Below are positions 16,963-25,413 of a stretch of 64,000 nt of DNA, piece by piece. Position numbers and translations under genes: made by a program. The DNA comes from Planotetraspora phitsanulokensis (GTDB lineage Bacteria > Actinomycetota > Actinomycetes > Streptosporangiales > Streptosporangiaceae): the NCBI RefSeq assembly GCF_016863295.1, contig NZ_BOOP01000006.1, forward strand, positions 62,001 through 126,000. Reading direction: 5' to 3'. Positions within the stretch are counted from its first letter, which is position 1; each line of letters opens with the position of its first letter. The notes beneath the pieces are model-generated. The model saw only the letters and a program-made list of their open reading frames with translations, searched no databases and was not told where the DNA came from.

Positions 16963-17788
16963 GGTCACCGTCCGGCGCCGCGTCCTTCGGCTGAACGACT
17001 CGGCCGCCACGCGCAAGGTCGACGCGCTGGCGGCCGAGGAACCGCTGGAGATCCGGCTGAACGGGAGTCCGCTCACCGTCACAATGCGGACTCCCGGCGA
17101 CGACTTCGACCTCGCCGTGGGATTCCTGGTGAGCGAGGGCGTCATCGGCTCGGCGCGGGACGTCGACACCATCCGCTACTGCGCCGGGGCGACGGTGGAC
17201 GGCGAGAACACCTACAACGTCCTCGACGTACGGCTCGCGCCGGGCGTCACACCCCCGGCGGTCTCGCTGGAGCGCAACTTCTACACCACCTCCTCCTGCG
17301 GCGTGTGCGGCAAGGCCTCGCTGGAGGCGGTCCGCACCGTGGCCCGCTGGGAGGTCGCCGGCGATCCCGTGCGGCTGGAGCCCGAGCTGATCGCGGCCCT
17401 GCCCGACAGGCTCAGGTCCGCCCAGCGGGTGTTCGACCGGACCGGCGGCCTGCACGCCGCGGGGCTGTTCACGTCCTCGGGCGAGATGTTGTGCGTGCGC
17501 GAGGACGTCGGGCGGCACAACGCCGTCGACAAACTGCTCGGCTGGGCCCTGCGCGGCGACCGGCTCCCCCTCACGTCCACGGTGCTGATGGTCTCCGGCC
17601 GCGCCTCGTTCGAGCTGGTCCAGAAGGCCGTGATGGGCGGCATCCCGGTGCTCGCCGCCGTGTCCGCGCCGTCGTCGCTGGCCGTCGAGCTGGCCGCGGA
17701 GCGGGGGCTGACGCTGCTGGGCTTCGTACGCGGCGCCTCCATGAACGTCTACACGGGAGAGGAGAGGATCACGCGGAAGGCCGCATGA
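16955..17788 (+). CDS. fdhD: formate dehydrogenase accessory sulfurtransferase FdhD
   Basis: 277 residues from ATG 16955. It has the catalytic cysteine pair in SSCGVCGK (C115, C118) and the family motifs [42 protein letters not shown] and [12 protein letters not shown]. FdhD carries sulfur from IscS to the molybdenum cofactor of formate dehydrogenase. It lies behind the panE-like gene in the same direction, so it is probably in the oxalate regulon and supports removal of formate made by Oxc and Frc. No formate dehydrogenase structural gene is in the window. Confidence 0.93.
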   Translation: MGRVTVRRRVLRLNDSAATRKVDALAAEEPLEIRLNGSPLTVTMRTPGDDFDLAVGFLVSEGVIGSARDVDTIRYCAGATVDGENTYNVLDVRLAPGVTPPAVSLERNFYTTSSCGVCGKASLEAVRTVARWEVAGDPVRLEPELIAALPDRLRSAQRVFDRTGGLHAAGLFTSSGEMLCVREDVGRHNAVDKLLGWALRGDRLPLTSTVLMVSGRASFELVQKAVMGGIPVLAAVSAPSSLAVELAAERGLTLLGFVRGASMNVYTGEERITRKAA

Positions 17789-17822
17789 AAACGGAATATG
17801 CCTTGCCAGGCATATTCCGTTT
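17789..17822. terminator. 14-bp inverted repeat after fdhD (terminator and/or operator)
   Basis: AAACGGAATATGCC and its exact complement separated by TTGCCA, starting right after the fdhD stop and ending 16 bp before the ArsR-family start. The T-containing right arm suits a terminator. Its position over the ArsR promoter and its AT-rich core also suit a metal- or ligand-responsive operator. Confidence 0.6.
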
Positions 17823-17838
17823 GTGGCATGTTAAGGGA

Positions 17839-18153
17839 GTGTCCGACGCGATCTGGTCCACGCTGATCGACCCCAACCGCCGCGCGATGCTCGACCTGCT
17901 GCGCGAGCGCCCGCGCACCGTGGGCGAACTGGTCGACGAGCTCGACCTCACCCAGCCGACCACGTCCAAGCACCTTCGGGTGTTGCGTGACTCGGGCTTC
18001 GTGCGCGTCCACAAGGACGCGCAACGTCGTGTCTACGCCATCGACCCGGCGCCGCTCGCCGCGCTCGACGCGTGGCTCGCGCCGTACCGGCTGCTGTGGA
18101 ACGACCGGCTCGACGCCCTCGGACACCACCTCGACACCACGAAGGAGCCCTGA
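17839..18153 (+). CDS. ArsR-family winged-helix repressor
   Basis: 104 residues from GTG 17839. The helix-turn-helix covers LIDPNRRAMLDLLRERPRTVGELVDELDLTQPTTSKHLRVLRDSGFV, the typical ArsR core, with a short C-terminal dimerisation part. No cysteine metal site is visible (no ELCVCDL). This subgroup is usually found with an SRPBCC/AHSA1 protein, here overlapping by one base. An in-frame ATG at 17785 overlapping the fdhD stop would add 18 residues encoded by the inverted repeat, which I consider less likely. The repeat upstream may be its operator. Confidence 0.85.
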   Translation: MSDAIWSTLIDPNRRAMLDLLRERPRTVGELVDELDLTQPTTSKHLRVLRDSGFVRVHKDAQRRVYAIDPAPLAALDAWLAPYRLLWNDRLDALGHHLDTTKEP

Positions 18154-18665
18154 TGGACCGCGGAACGTTCATCCAGCACGAAGGCCGGCCCGCCGTACGC
18201 TTCGAGCGCACCTACGCGCATCCGGCCGAGCGGGTCTGGGAGGCCGTCTCGACCCCGGAGGGACTGGCCCACTGGTTCCCCTCCACCGTCGAACTGGAAC
18301 CCCACGCGGGCGGGAAGATCACGTTCTCCGGCGATCCGAACCTGGAGGCGATGACCGGCACGGTCCTCGCGTTCGAACCGCCGCGCCGCCTCGCCTTCTC
18401 CTGGGGCGGCGACGAACTCCGGTTCAACGTCGAGTCGATCGACGCGGAGCACTGCCGGCTCACCCTGGTCAACGTGCTCGAAGCGCGGGACACCGCCGCC
18501 CGCAACGCCGCCGGCTGGACGGTGTGCCTCGCCGAACTGGGCAAGCACCTGTCCGGAGCCTCGGCGGATGGGCCGCACAGCACGTCGGCCGAGCCGTGGC
18601 AGCCCCTCTACGACGAGTACGTGGCGTCGGGCATGCCGTACGGCGCGGCCGTCCCCAGCGCCTGA
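18153..18665 (+). CDS. SRPBCC/AHSA1 domain protein
   Basis: 170 residues. It has the START-like fold pattern: VRFERTYAHPAERVWEAVSTPEGLAHWFP at the start, FEPPRRLAFSWGGDELRF in the middle and a C-terminal helix with AARNAAGWTVCLAELGKHL. Such proteins bind hydrophobic ligands or act as Aha1-like co-chaperones. The ArsR partner overlaps its start by one base, the standard pairing in actinomycetes. The ligand is unknown. Confidence 0.85.
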   Translation: MDRGTFIQHEGRPAVRFERTYAHPAERVWEAVSTPEGLAHWFPSTVELEPHAGGKITFSGDPNLEAMTGTVLAFEPPRRLAFSWGGDELRFNVESIDAEHCRLTLVNVLEARDTAARNAAGWTVCLAELGKHLSGASADGPHSTSAEPWQPLYDEYVASGMPYGAAVPSA

Positions 18666-18696
18666 ACCGGCCCGCCGCCCGGCGTACCGCCTCTGT

Positions 18697-18727
18697 CGGC
18701 CCGCGTGATCCCCGGTCACGCGGGCCG
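18697..18727 (+). terminator. hairpin terminator after the SRPBCC gene
   Basis: Perfect 12-bp stem CGGCCCGCGTGA / TCACGCGGGCCG with a 7-base loop, followed by GCGTTTTCACGC. Confidence 0.65.
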
Positions 18728-18819
18728 ATCGCGTTTTCACGCAAAGTCATCGGAATTTGGGCCCGTAATCCTTCTTACACAGACGGTGGAGCCGATGTAA
18801 AACCGCGGCCGCCGCCCTC

Positions 18820-19371
18820 GTGGCCGTGCCGCTGGCGACCGCACAGCCCGCACAGGCCGCCGCCAGCATCTGCTCCGCCCGCTACGGAGCCGACTGGAAC
18901 GTCGGCAACCAGGGATTCTGGTGGGGAGCCGCCGCGGCCAGCAGGGCGCAGAGCAAGCGGATGGTCATCGACATCGCCGGCCCGTCCAAGTCCAACGGCG
19001 CGCTGTCGCACATCTGGACCTGGTACAACGGCGAGAGCCAGTACTGGTGCCTGCACCGCATCAACTTCGCCGACGGCTCATACGCGTACCAGATGCGGAA
19101 TTACTACACCGGGAAGTGTCTGGACCTGGTCACCAATCCCGCGAACGGATCCCGCGTCAAGCAGCAAGACTGCAGTTCGGCTTATGCGAACCAGCGGTGG
19201 GTCCAGGAATACGTCGGCTCGGTGACGACGCCCGAGGGAACGAAGTCGGGTTATTCGTTCCGTCGCGACGACACCTCCTTCTGCCTGGACGTGCTGGGCC
19301 AGGGAACGGTCGACGGAACCGCCCTTCAGGTGTGGGGTTGCAAATACTCCGGCAACCAGGTGTTCTACTGA
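18820..19371 (+). CDS. secreted ricin-type beta-trefoil lectin-like protein, start region disturbed
   Basis: The frame encodes a signal-peptide core (LVAVPLATAQPAQAAAS) and then a domain of about 165 residues. The trefoil pattern is visible: NYYTGKCLDLVTNPANGSRV, QQDCSSAYANQRW, and FCLDVLGQGTVDGTALQVWGC ending the protein. These are carbohydrate-binding QxW-type repeats. The only in-frame starts are GTG codons inside the signal peptide. An ATG with GGAG 3 bases before it lies at 18795, but one extra T (18798) puts it out of frame. Without that T the protein would start MKTAAAALVAVPL, a perfect signal peptide. So this is either a freshly broken gene, a sequencing error, or a truncated product from GTG 18820. 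The role is secreted sugar binding. Confidence 0.7.
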   Translation: MAVPLATAQPAQAAASICSARYGADWNVGNQGFWWGAAAASRAQSKRMVIDIAGPSKSNGALSHIWTWYNGESQYWCLHRINFADGSYAYQMRNYYTGKCLDLVTNPANGSRVKQQDCSSAYANQRWVQEYVGSVTTPEGTKSGYSFRRDDTSFCLDVLGQGTVDGTALQVWGCKYSGNQVFY

Positions 19372-19569
19372 TCGGATCAGACCCGCGACGAAGTTCACCA
19401 TCGCCGGCCATTCCGCCGCCGGACGGTCCGCCGGGCAGGAATTGACATCCCCGTAATGGCCTTCATTCGCCGGCGTGAGTGATCCCCATTCCGCGACGAC
19501 CTGTGAACGGGCGACGGCATGCAGGAACTCACGCCGGCTTCGGGTATGCATCCCTTCGGGGGTGAGGCG

Positions 19570-21036
19570 ATGACGCGGTGTCTGGTCACGGGGGCGACGG
19601 GCTACATCGGCGGCAGGCTCGTGCCGCAACTGCTGGACGCCGGCTACGACGTCCGGTGCATGGCCAGGGCCGCCGGCAGGCTGCGGGACCAGACCTGGCG
19701 CGACCGGGTGGAGGTCCGCGAGGCGGACGCGATGATCCCCCAGCAGACCCGGGCGGCCCTCGACGGGGTCGAGGTCGCCTACTACCTCATCCACACGATG
19801 GGGTCGGGACGCGACTTCGCTCGGAAGGACCGGCGGGCGGCGGAGGTGTTCGCCGCCGCGGCCGGGGACGCGGGCGTGCGCCGGATCATCTACCTCGGCG
19901 GACTCACCACCGCCAGCAGGCCGTCACCGCACATGCGCTCGCGCGGGGAGGTCGAGCGGATCCTGCTGGCGTCGGACGTCCCGACCGTCGCGCTCCGCGC
20001 CGCGATGATCATCGGCTCGGGGTCGGTGTCGTTCGAGATGCTGCGCTATCTCACCGAGCGGCTGCCGGTCATGACCACACCCCGCTGGGTGCGCACACTG
20101 ACGCAGCCGATCGCGATCAGGGACGTGCTGCGCTATCTGGTGGGCGTAGCGGAGCTGCCCGCCCAGGTGAGCCGGGCCTTCGACATCGGCGGCCCCGACG
20201 TCCTCTCGTACGCCGACATGATGCGGGGATACGCCGAGGTCGCAGGCCTGCCACCTCGCATGATCATCCCGGTTCCCGTGCTCACCCCGCGGCTGTCGAG
20301 CTACTGGGTCGGACTGGTCACGCCGGTGCCCGCCGGAGTCGCCCGGCCGCTCGTGGAATCCCTGCGCAACGAGGCGATCTGCCATGAGCACGACATCACC
20401 CGGTACGTCCCCGACCTCCCCGAAGGGCTCATCGACTTCCGCCAGGCCGTGCATCTGGCGCTGCGCCGGATCAAGGAGGCCGACGTCGCCACCCGCTGGT
20501 CGTCGGCCTCGACTCCGGGCGCGCCGAGCGACCCGCTGCCGACCGACCCCGACTGGGCGGGCGGCAGCCTCTACGTCGATGAGCGCAGCAAGGTCGTGAA
20601 CGCCTCCCCTGCCGCGCTGTGGCAGGTCATCGAGGGGGTCGGCGGCGACAACGGGTGGTACTCCCTGCCCGTCGCCTGGCGGATCCGGGGGCTGCTCGAC
20701 CGCCTCATGGGCGGGGTCGGCCTGCGCCGGGGAAGGCGCGACGCCAACAGGCTGCGGGTCGGGGACGCCGTCGACTTCTGGCGGGTCGAGGAGATCGTCC
20801 CCGGCGCGCTGCTGCGGCTGCGCGCCGAGATGCGGCTGCCCGGCCTGGCGTGGCTGGAGCTCGCCTGCCACGAGGAGGACGGCCGGACGGTCTACTGCCA
20901 GCGGGCCATCTTCCATCCGCACGGCCTGCTCGGCCACCTCTACTGGCGGGGCATCTCGCCCCTGCACGGGCTGATCTTCGGCCGCATGCCGGGCAACGTC
21001 GCCAGGGCCGCGGCCCGGCAGAGCCACGCCGCCTGA
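19570..21036 (+). CDS. NAD(P)-binding SDR-like protein with C-terminal DUF2867
   Basis: 488 residues. The N-terminal half is an atypical short-chain reductase (NmrA/TMR type) beginning MTRCLVTGATGYIGGRLVPQ, with the TGxxGxxG motif and YLIHTMGSGRDF. The C-terminal part from about residue 340 (YVDERSKVVNASPAALWQVI, GDAVDFWRVEEI, GHLYWRGISPLHG) matches DUF2867, an SRPBCC-like domain. The fusion is common in actinobacteria; the reaction is unknown, possibly quinone- or lipid-linked. The start at 19570 follows GGGGGTGAGG; upstream in-frame ATGs at 19519 and 19546 are less well supported. It is convergent with the DinB gene, 3 bp apart. Confidence 0.85.
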   Translation: MTRCLVTGATGYIGGRLVPQLLDAGYDVRCMARAAGRLRDQTWRDRVEVREADAMIPQQTRAALDGVEVAYYLIHTMGSGRDFARKDRRAAEVFAAAAGDAGVRRIIYLGGLTTASRPSPHMRSRGEVERILLASDVPTVALRAAMIIGSGSVSFEMLRYLTERLPVMTTPRWVRTLTQPIAIRDVLRYLVGVAELPAQVSRAFDIGGPDVLSYADMMRGYAEVAGLPPRMIIPVPVLTPRLSSYWVGLVTPVPAGVARPLVESLRNEAICHEHDITRYVPDLPEGLIDFRQAVHLALRRIKEADVATRWSSASTPGAPSDPLPTDPDWAGGSLYVDERSKVVNASPAALWQVIEGVGGDNGWYSLPVAWRIRGLLDRLMGGVGLRRGRRDANRLRVGDAVDFWRVEEIVPGALLRLRAEMRLPGLAWLELACHEEDGRTVYCQRAIFHPHGLLGHLYWRGISPLHGLIFGRMPGNVARAAARQSHAA

Positions 21037-21039
21037 CGG

Positions 21040-21525
21040 TCAGACCTTCCCCGCCGGGACGAGCGATCCCACGGCGTCGGCGTAGTAGGTCGATCCGCCC
21101 AGGTGGAAGGCGAGCTGGCGGAAGGTCCAGCCGTCGCCGGGCGAGTGGTCGAGTTGTTCGGGCGTGAGCGCGTCCAGGCGGTCCGTCCACATCTGCGCCA
21201 GCCGGGTGATGCGACTGCGGGCCTCGTCCAGGTCCTCGTGGGTGAACGGGGCGAGGTCGGCGAGGGTGGTGGTCGCGGAGGCGTGCCAGTGATCGGGCAG
21301 GGGCTCGCGCCCGGCCAGGCGGGCCTCCATCTCGGCGAGGTGGTCGACCAGGTGATCGCTGACACGGCGGATCGCCTTGTGGGGCGTGTAGATCCGGTCG
21401 TCGATGTGGAACGGGGTGCCGTCCCACGCGGTCCAGGTGGCCGCCAGTCTGAGGACGTGGTCGGTCATCCCGGTCACGACCAGTGCGGGCCTGCGATCAT
21501 CGGTCCTCGGGGATTCGTCGGTCAT
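21040..21525 (-). CDS. DinB-superfamily protein
   Basis: 161 residues forming the four-helix DinB pattern. Histidines placed for a metal site occur near DHLVDHLAEME and at the C-terminal TFRQLAFHLGGSTYYADAVG. DinB relatives include mycothiol- or bacillithiol-dependent transferases. The start at 21525 is taken from the family and excludes 15 residues of upstream open frame. Function is otherwise unknown. Confidence 0.75.
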   Translation of the reverse strand: MTDESPRTDDRRPALVVTGMTDHVLRLAATWTAWDGTPFHIDDRIYTPHKAIRRVSDHLVDHLAEMEARLAGREPLPDHWHASATTTLADLAPFTHEDLDEARSRITRLAQMWTDRLDALTPEQLDHSPGDGWTFRQLAFHLGGSTYYADAVGSLVPAGKV

Positions 21526-21560
21526 CGGTCGTCTCCGTTTCAGTCGGCAAGCAGCGTTTC

Positions 21561-21599
21561 CGGTTCTCACGCCATCCCAGGCGATTTCCGTGAGAACCG
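21561..21599. promoter_or_regulatory. 11-bp inverted repeat in the 303-bp divergent gap
   Basis: CGGTTCTCACG and its exact complement CGTGAGAACCG separated by 17 bases, 36 bp upstream of the DinB start. This is either an operator or a hairpin at the DinB 5' end. The rest of the gap (21600-21828) holds no gene I can support. Confidence 0.5.
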
Positions 21600-21828
21600 C
21601 GGGCGAGCGCAGTCACCGAGCATGGCGACGCGGGTGCTCCATCGGGTCGCCATCCAGGCATGGAGCCCGGACGCGGCCGGAAGGAGCCGGCTCCGACACC
21701 GTAGGTTCCGGACGTTTCGGCGGCGGGCGAACCACCGCCGCAGATCGTGTCCGCAAAAGTCGTGCATTGCATCGTTCCATGTGGTCCAATCGCGGCACGA
21801 TCGATCAGCGGGCGAACGGGAGGCCGTC

Positions 21829-24336
21829 ATGGCCGTGTCCGAAACGGAGCCGACGGCTGGACCAGTGGCAGGACCGGCGCAGGGCCTCGGCGCGGGACTC
21901 GTACCTCCGGAGCCCCCCTCTGACGGCGTGACCGAGATCCGGCTCCACGGCGTGGGCGGCACCTCACCCCAGGGCATGCTGGGCGACGTCCCCCTCCAGC
22001 AGGTCGGCGGCGACGCGATCGCCGGGTTCTACCGAAGGCCCGACGCGGAGGGCCGCCACATCGAGGCGTACTCCTGGGGCGGGCTGACCTCCCGGAGCGG
22101 CACCCGGGTGTTGTGGCTGCTGCTTCTGCCCTTCCTGCTGGCGAACCTCGCCGGCTGGATGTTCCCCCCTCAGATGTTGCGGCGTCCGCGCGTCTTCGCC
22201 GCCTACCGGGCGGCGATCCGCTGGGCTGCGCTCGCCGTGACCCTGAACGCCGTGTTGTTCCTCACCTGGATCCCGGTCGACTACCTCGGATACCAGTGCG
22301 GCGGTCGCGCCGAATGCGTCAAACCGTGGCCGCTGTACGGGTTCGGGCTCCAGTTCGGCTTCGTCGCGGACCATCCCGGGCGGCGCGTCCTGATCGCGGC
22401 GGCCGTCCCGTTGCTGGCCATCGCGATCATGCTCGTGCTCTCCCGCAGGACGCTGGGCCGGTACGAGACGGTGCGCCCCCCGGCCCGCGGCCCGCTTCCC
22501 TCCCCCGATCCCGCCCGCAGCGCGGCGGCGCTGACCGCCGGGCTCGCGCACCCCGATTTCTGGAACGGCAGGCGTGCCACCTCCCGCCTCGGCACGGCGC
22601 ATCTGGCGGCGGCGGTCGCCATGCTGGCCGCGCTCATCGCCCACACCGTGCGCTCGACGGTGAACGTGGAGCAGCGGCCCCTCGCGCTGACCACCCTGGC
22701 GCTGAGCGGCCTCGTCCTCGCCGGCGTGGCCGTGGCGCTCGTCGCCGAGACGGAGAAACGGTGGCCGGAGAAGCTGGCCGGCGCGATGCTCGCGGTCGCC
22801 GTCGCGGCCCTGGTCCTGTCGGCGGTCTTCGCGTGGACGCAGCCGGCCGTGGCCTTCACCGAGGGCGAGTTGCCCGGCATGGGGCAGGCCGTGAACCTCA
22901 CCAACCTCGCGGTCGCGGGAACTCTCGCACTGGTGCTGGTCACGGTGCTCGCCGTCACGGCCGTGACGGCGAGCGGGTGGCTGCTGACGGCCGCCACAGT
23001 CGGGGCGACCCTGCTGGCGCTCTGGCTGACCGACATGACGGAGTTGCCCGGCATGCGGATGGCGGCCGTACTGGTGCTCATCGTCGGGCTGGCCCTCGCG
23101 GGGCAGGCGGCCCGCCGCGGCTACGACAGGTTCCGCTGGGCGGCGCCGTTCGTCGTGATGGCGCTCGCGGCGGGGGTGCTCAACGTCTTCATGCTCGGCT
23201 CGCTGATCCGGGTCGCGGACTCCGTGGGCGCCATCCACTATTCGGAGACCGACTACCTCATCCCGCCCCAGGAGCCGGTCATCGCCGTATTCCAGGTCAT
23301 CCGGCCGTTCGCACCGTACCTGGCCCTCCTGCCGGGAGCGATCGCCCTGGTGTTCCTGCTCTGGCAGGGTGTCCTGCTCTGGCGCGCCGCGAGCGGGCCG
23401 GCCACGGAGCGGACGCGGCAGGCCTATCTCGCACAGGAGCAGGCCGGCGCCCCGCCCGCCGGCGGTCCCGTGGAATGGGTGGCCTCCACCGTCTCCGACC
23501 CCGCCGTGCGGGATCCGGCCGTCCACGACTGGTTGCGGGTGCGGTCCTGGGCGCAGACGGTGGCCGCCTGGCGGCGCCTCGCCCAGGCGCCCCTGGACAT
23601 CGACCTGCTGCTCACCGGGATCGTCGTCGCGGGAGTGTTCCTGGTCGGCTCCATGCAGCTGGACGAGAGCGCGACCGGCGGCGCGCCCCCCTGGCTGATC
23701 GGCCTCGGCACGACGCTCGCCGCGGCGCTCCCCCTGTTCCTCATCGTGCTGCTGCGATCCGGCTGGAGCGATCTCACCAAGCGCAAGGTGATCGGCGTCC
23801 TGTGGGACGTCGGCACGTTCTGGCCCCGCTCCTACCATCCGTTCGCCCCGCCGTCGTACGCCGAGCGCGCGGTGCCCGAACTCCAGCGCCGCATCTGGTG
23901 GTTGCACGACAACGACGGCAGGGTGCTGCTCACCGCGCACAGCCAGGGCTCCGTGCTGGCCGTCGCCGCGCTCGCCCAGCCGGACCGCCGCAGCCCGGAC
24001 GACCGGGTGTCGCTCGTGACGTTCGGGGCTCCGGTCCACAAGCTGTACAACTGGGGCTTCCCCGCCTACTTCAACCAGGACATGCTGAACCGCTTGCGGG
24101 TGGAACGCTGGGTGAACCTCTACTACCTGACCGACTACGTCGGCGGCTCCATCGGAGCCGCCTCCTGCCAGGACGTCGAGATACCCGACCCGCCCACCAG
24201 CACGTTCCGGTACGGCGAGCCGGTCCCCCGCGTCGGCAGCCACACCGGTTACTGGGAGGACCCCGCCCTGTGGAAGGCCGTGGGCCAGGCGGCGGCGCTG
24301 CTCGCGGCCGGGCCGCCTGAACAGCCGCAGGGGTGA
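21829..24336 (+). CDS. membrane protein with split alpha/beta-hydrolase domain
   Basis: 835 residues. Near the N-terminus EIRLHGVGGTSPQGM (residues 37-50) looks like the first hydrolase strand and oxyanion loop (HGxGG). About twelve hydrophobic segments follow from ~85 to ~690, and then the hydrolase pattern resumes: LTAHSQGSVLAV gives a serine nucleophile near 705, with TDYVGG (Asp ~769) and GSHTGYW (His ~805) completing a plausible triad. A lipase-like domain interrupted by a membrane block is inferred from order of motifs. It may act on lipids at the inner membrane face. GGAGG lies a few bases before the ATG. The gene stands alone. Confidence 0.75.
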   Translation: MAVSETEPTAGPVAGPAQGLGAGLVPPEPPSDGVTEIRLHGVGGTSPQGMLGDVPLQQVGGDAIAGFYRRPDAEGRHIEAYSWGGLTSRSGTRVLWLLLLPFLLANLAGWMFPPQMLRRPRVFAAYRAAIRWAALAVTLNAVLFLTWIPVDYLGYQCGGRAECVKPWPLYGFGLQFGFVADHPGRRVLIAAAVPLLAIAIMLVLSRRTLGRYETVRPPARGPLPSPDPARSAAALTAGLAHPDFWNGRRATSRLGTAHLAAAVAMLAALIAHTVRSTVNVEQRPLALTTLALSGLVLAGVAVALVAETEKRWPEKLAGAMLAVAVAALVLSAVFAWTQPAVAFTEGELPGMGQAVNLTNLAVAGTLALVLVTVLAVTAVTASGWLLTAATVGATLLALWLTDMTELPGMRMAAVLVLIVGLALAGQAARRGYDRFRWAAPFVVMALAAGVLNVFMLGSLIRVADSVGAIHYSETDYLIPPQEPVIAVFQVIRPFAPYLALLPGAIALVFLLWQGVLLWRAASGPATERTRQAYLAQEQAGAPPAGGPVEWVASTVSDPAVRDPAVHDWLRVRSWAQTVAAWRRLAQAPLDIDLLLTGIVVAGVFLVGSMQLDESATGGAPPWLIGLGTTLAAALPLFLIVLLRSGWSDLTKRKVIGVLWDVGTFWPRSYHPFAPPSYAERAVPELQRRIWWLHDNDGRVLLTAHSQGSVLAVAALAQPDRRSPDDRVSLVTFGAPVHKLYNWGFPAYFNQDMLNRLRVERWVNLYYLTDYVGGSIGAASCQDVEIPDPPTSTFRYGEPVPRVGSHTGYWEDPALWKAVGQAAALLAAGPPEQPQG

Positions 24337-24351
24337 ACGCCGGACGGCCGC

Positions 24352-24405
24352 GGTCTCAGCCTGCGGCGCGGTTTCAGCCTGCGGACCAGTGTCAGCCGGC
24401 GGCGC
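24352..24405. repeat. three 18-bp imperfect tandem repeats across a gene end
   Basis: Units at 24352-24369, 24370-24387 and 24388-24405 share TCAGCC(T/G)GCGG. On the minus strand each unit reads ...GCA/GCC-GGC-TGA in the frame of the WYL gene, so the last codons and stop of that gene are present three times in tandem. Confidence 0.6.
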
Positions 24406-25351
24406 GGTCGTACCGGGCGGCCAGTTCGCGCAGGTGCGCAACCAGTTCCGGCGGGTCGTCGACGGTGAAGTCGAGTCCGAGCAGCCCGAGGTAGACGGCG
24501 ATGGTGCCGAGTGTGTCCGCCCCGGTCCGCAGGACACACGTGGTCTCGTCGACGATCTCCACGGTCCCGACGGCGGGCGTGATGCGCTCGGCGACGGCCT
24601 GCGCGGGCGCGTGGACGGTCACCCGGGCGTGGTGACGCCAGGCCGCCGCCGACACCCGGCGCGAGACGTAGGCGGCGACGTCGTCCTCGGGCAGTTCGCG
24701 GGGTGTGAACCTCGGGCCGTTCGGCGTGCGCGGTTCGATCCGGTCGACCCGGAACGTCCGCCAGTCGCCGCGGTCGGCGTCCCAGGCCACGAGGTACCAC
24801 CGCCGGCCCCAGTTGACCAGCCGGTACGGCTCCGCCGTCCGGAGACCGGCCGACCCCGCGTGGTCGCGGTAGCCGAACCGCAGGAGCTCGTGGTCGCGGC
24901 AGGCCGCCGCCAGCGTCGTCAGCACCTCGGGGTCGACCACCGGTCCCGCGCCGTCGCGTGGCACCTGGACGGTGTAGGTGTGCAGGGCGTTGACCCGGCG
25001 GCGCAGCCGGGACGGCAGCACCTGCTCGAGCTTGGCCAGCGCCCGCAGGGACGTCTCCTCCAGGCCAGCGATCGCGCCGCCGGCGGCGGTGCGCAACCCC
25101 ACCGCGACGGCCACCGCCTCCTCGTCGTCGAGCAGGAGCGGCGGGAGGGCCGACCCGGCGCCCAGCCGGTAGCCGCCCACCGCTCCCCGGGTGGCGTCCA
25201 CGGGATAACCGAGGGCCCGCAGCCGCTCCACGTCGTTACGGACGGTCCGCGTGCTCACGCGGAGCCGCTCGGCGAGTTCGGTCCCCGTCCAGTCACGCGG
25301 TGTCTGCAGCAGTGACAGCAGGCGGAGCAGCCGTGCCGAGGTCTCCAACAT
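24392..25351 (-). CDS. WYL-domain transcriptional regulator (YafY type)
   Basis: 319 residues. N-terminal HTH (ARLLRLLSLLQTPRDWTGTELAERLRVSTRTVRNDVERL), then a linker with GYRLGAGSALPPLLLDDEEA, the WYL domain near 150-225 (RWYLVAWDADRGDWRTFRVDR) and a WCX C-terminal extension. WYL domains sense small ligands, often nucleic-acid-related, and regulate the adjacent gene. It is divergent from an AlkZ-like glycosylase gene with a perfect inverted repeat between them. The start at 25351 matches the family; an ATG at 25372 lies inside the operator. Confidence 0.9.
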   Translation of the reverse strand: MLETSARLLRLLSLLQTPRDWTGTELAERLRVSTRTVRNDVERLRALGYPVDATRGAVGGYRLGAGSALPPLLLDDEEAVAVAVGLRTAAGGAIAGLEETSLRALAKLEQVLPSRLRRRVNALHTYTVQVPRDGAGPVVDPEVLTTLAAACRDHELLRFGYRDHAGSAGLRTAEPYRLVNWGRRWYLVAWDADRGDWRTFRVDRIEPRTPNGPRFTPRELPEDDVAAYVSRRVSAAAWRHHARVTVHAPAQAVAERITPAVGTVEIVDETTCVLRTGADTLGTIAVYLGLLGLDFTVDDPPELVAHLRELAARYDRAAG

Positions 25352-25370
25352 GAGACCAGTCTGCCGGTTC

Positions 25371-25393
25371 ATTAGGAATGAGGTGTTCCTAAT
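25371..25393. promoter_or_regulatory. operator between WYL regulator and AlkZ-like gene
   Basis: ATTAGGAA-N7-TTCCTAAT, a perfect 8-bp inverted repeat and AT-rich in a GC-rich setting. It lies 20 bp from both start codons and overlaps where the promoters must be. Confidence 0.7.
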
Positions 25394-25413
25394 TGGCGTC
25401 TACCGTTCGAGGC

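Noticed and set aside
15757-17172. 471-codon minus-strand frame over the panE-like gene
   Set aside because: Antisense shadow of a clearly recognised reductase gene, with low-complexity Arg/Gly/Asp content and no motifs.
21964-24537. 857-codon minus-strand frame opposite the split hydrolase
   Set aside because: Shadow frame rich in Glu/Gln/Arg/Gly with no hydrophobic pattern or domain, while the plus strand has clear membrane helices and hydrolase motifs.
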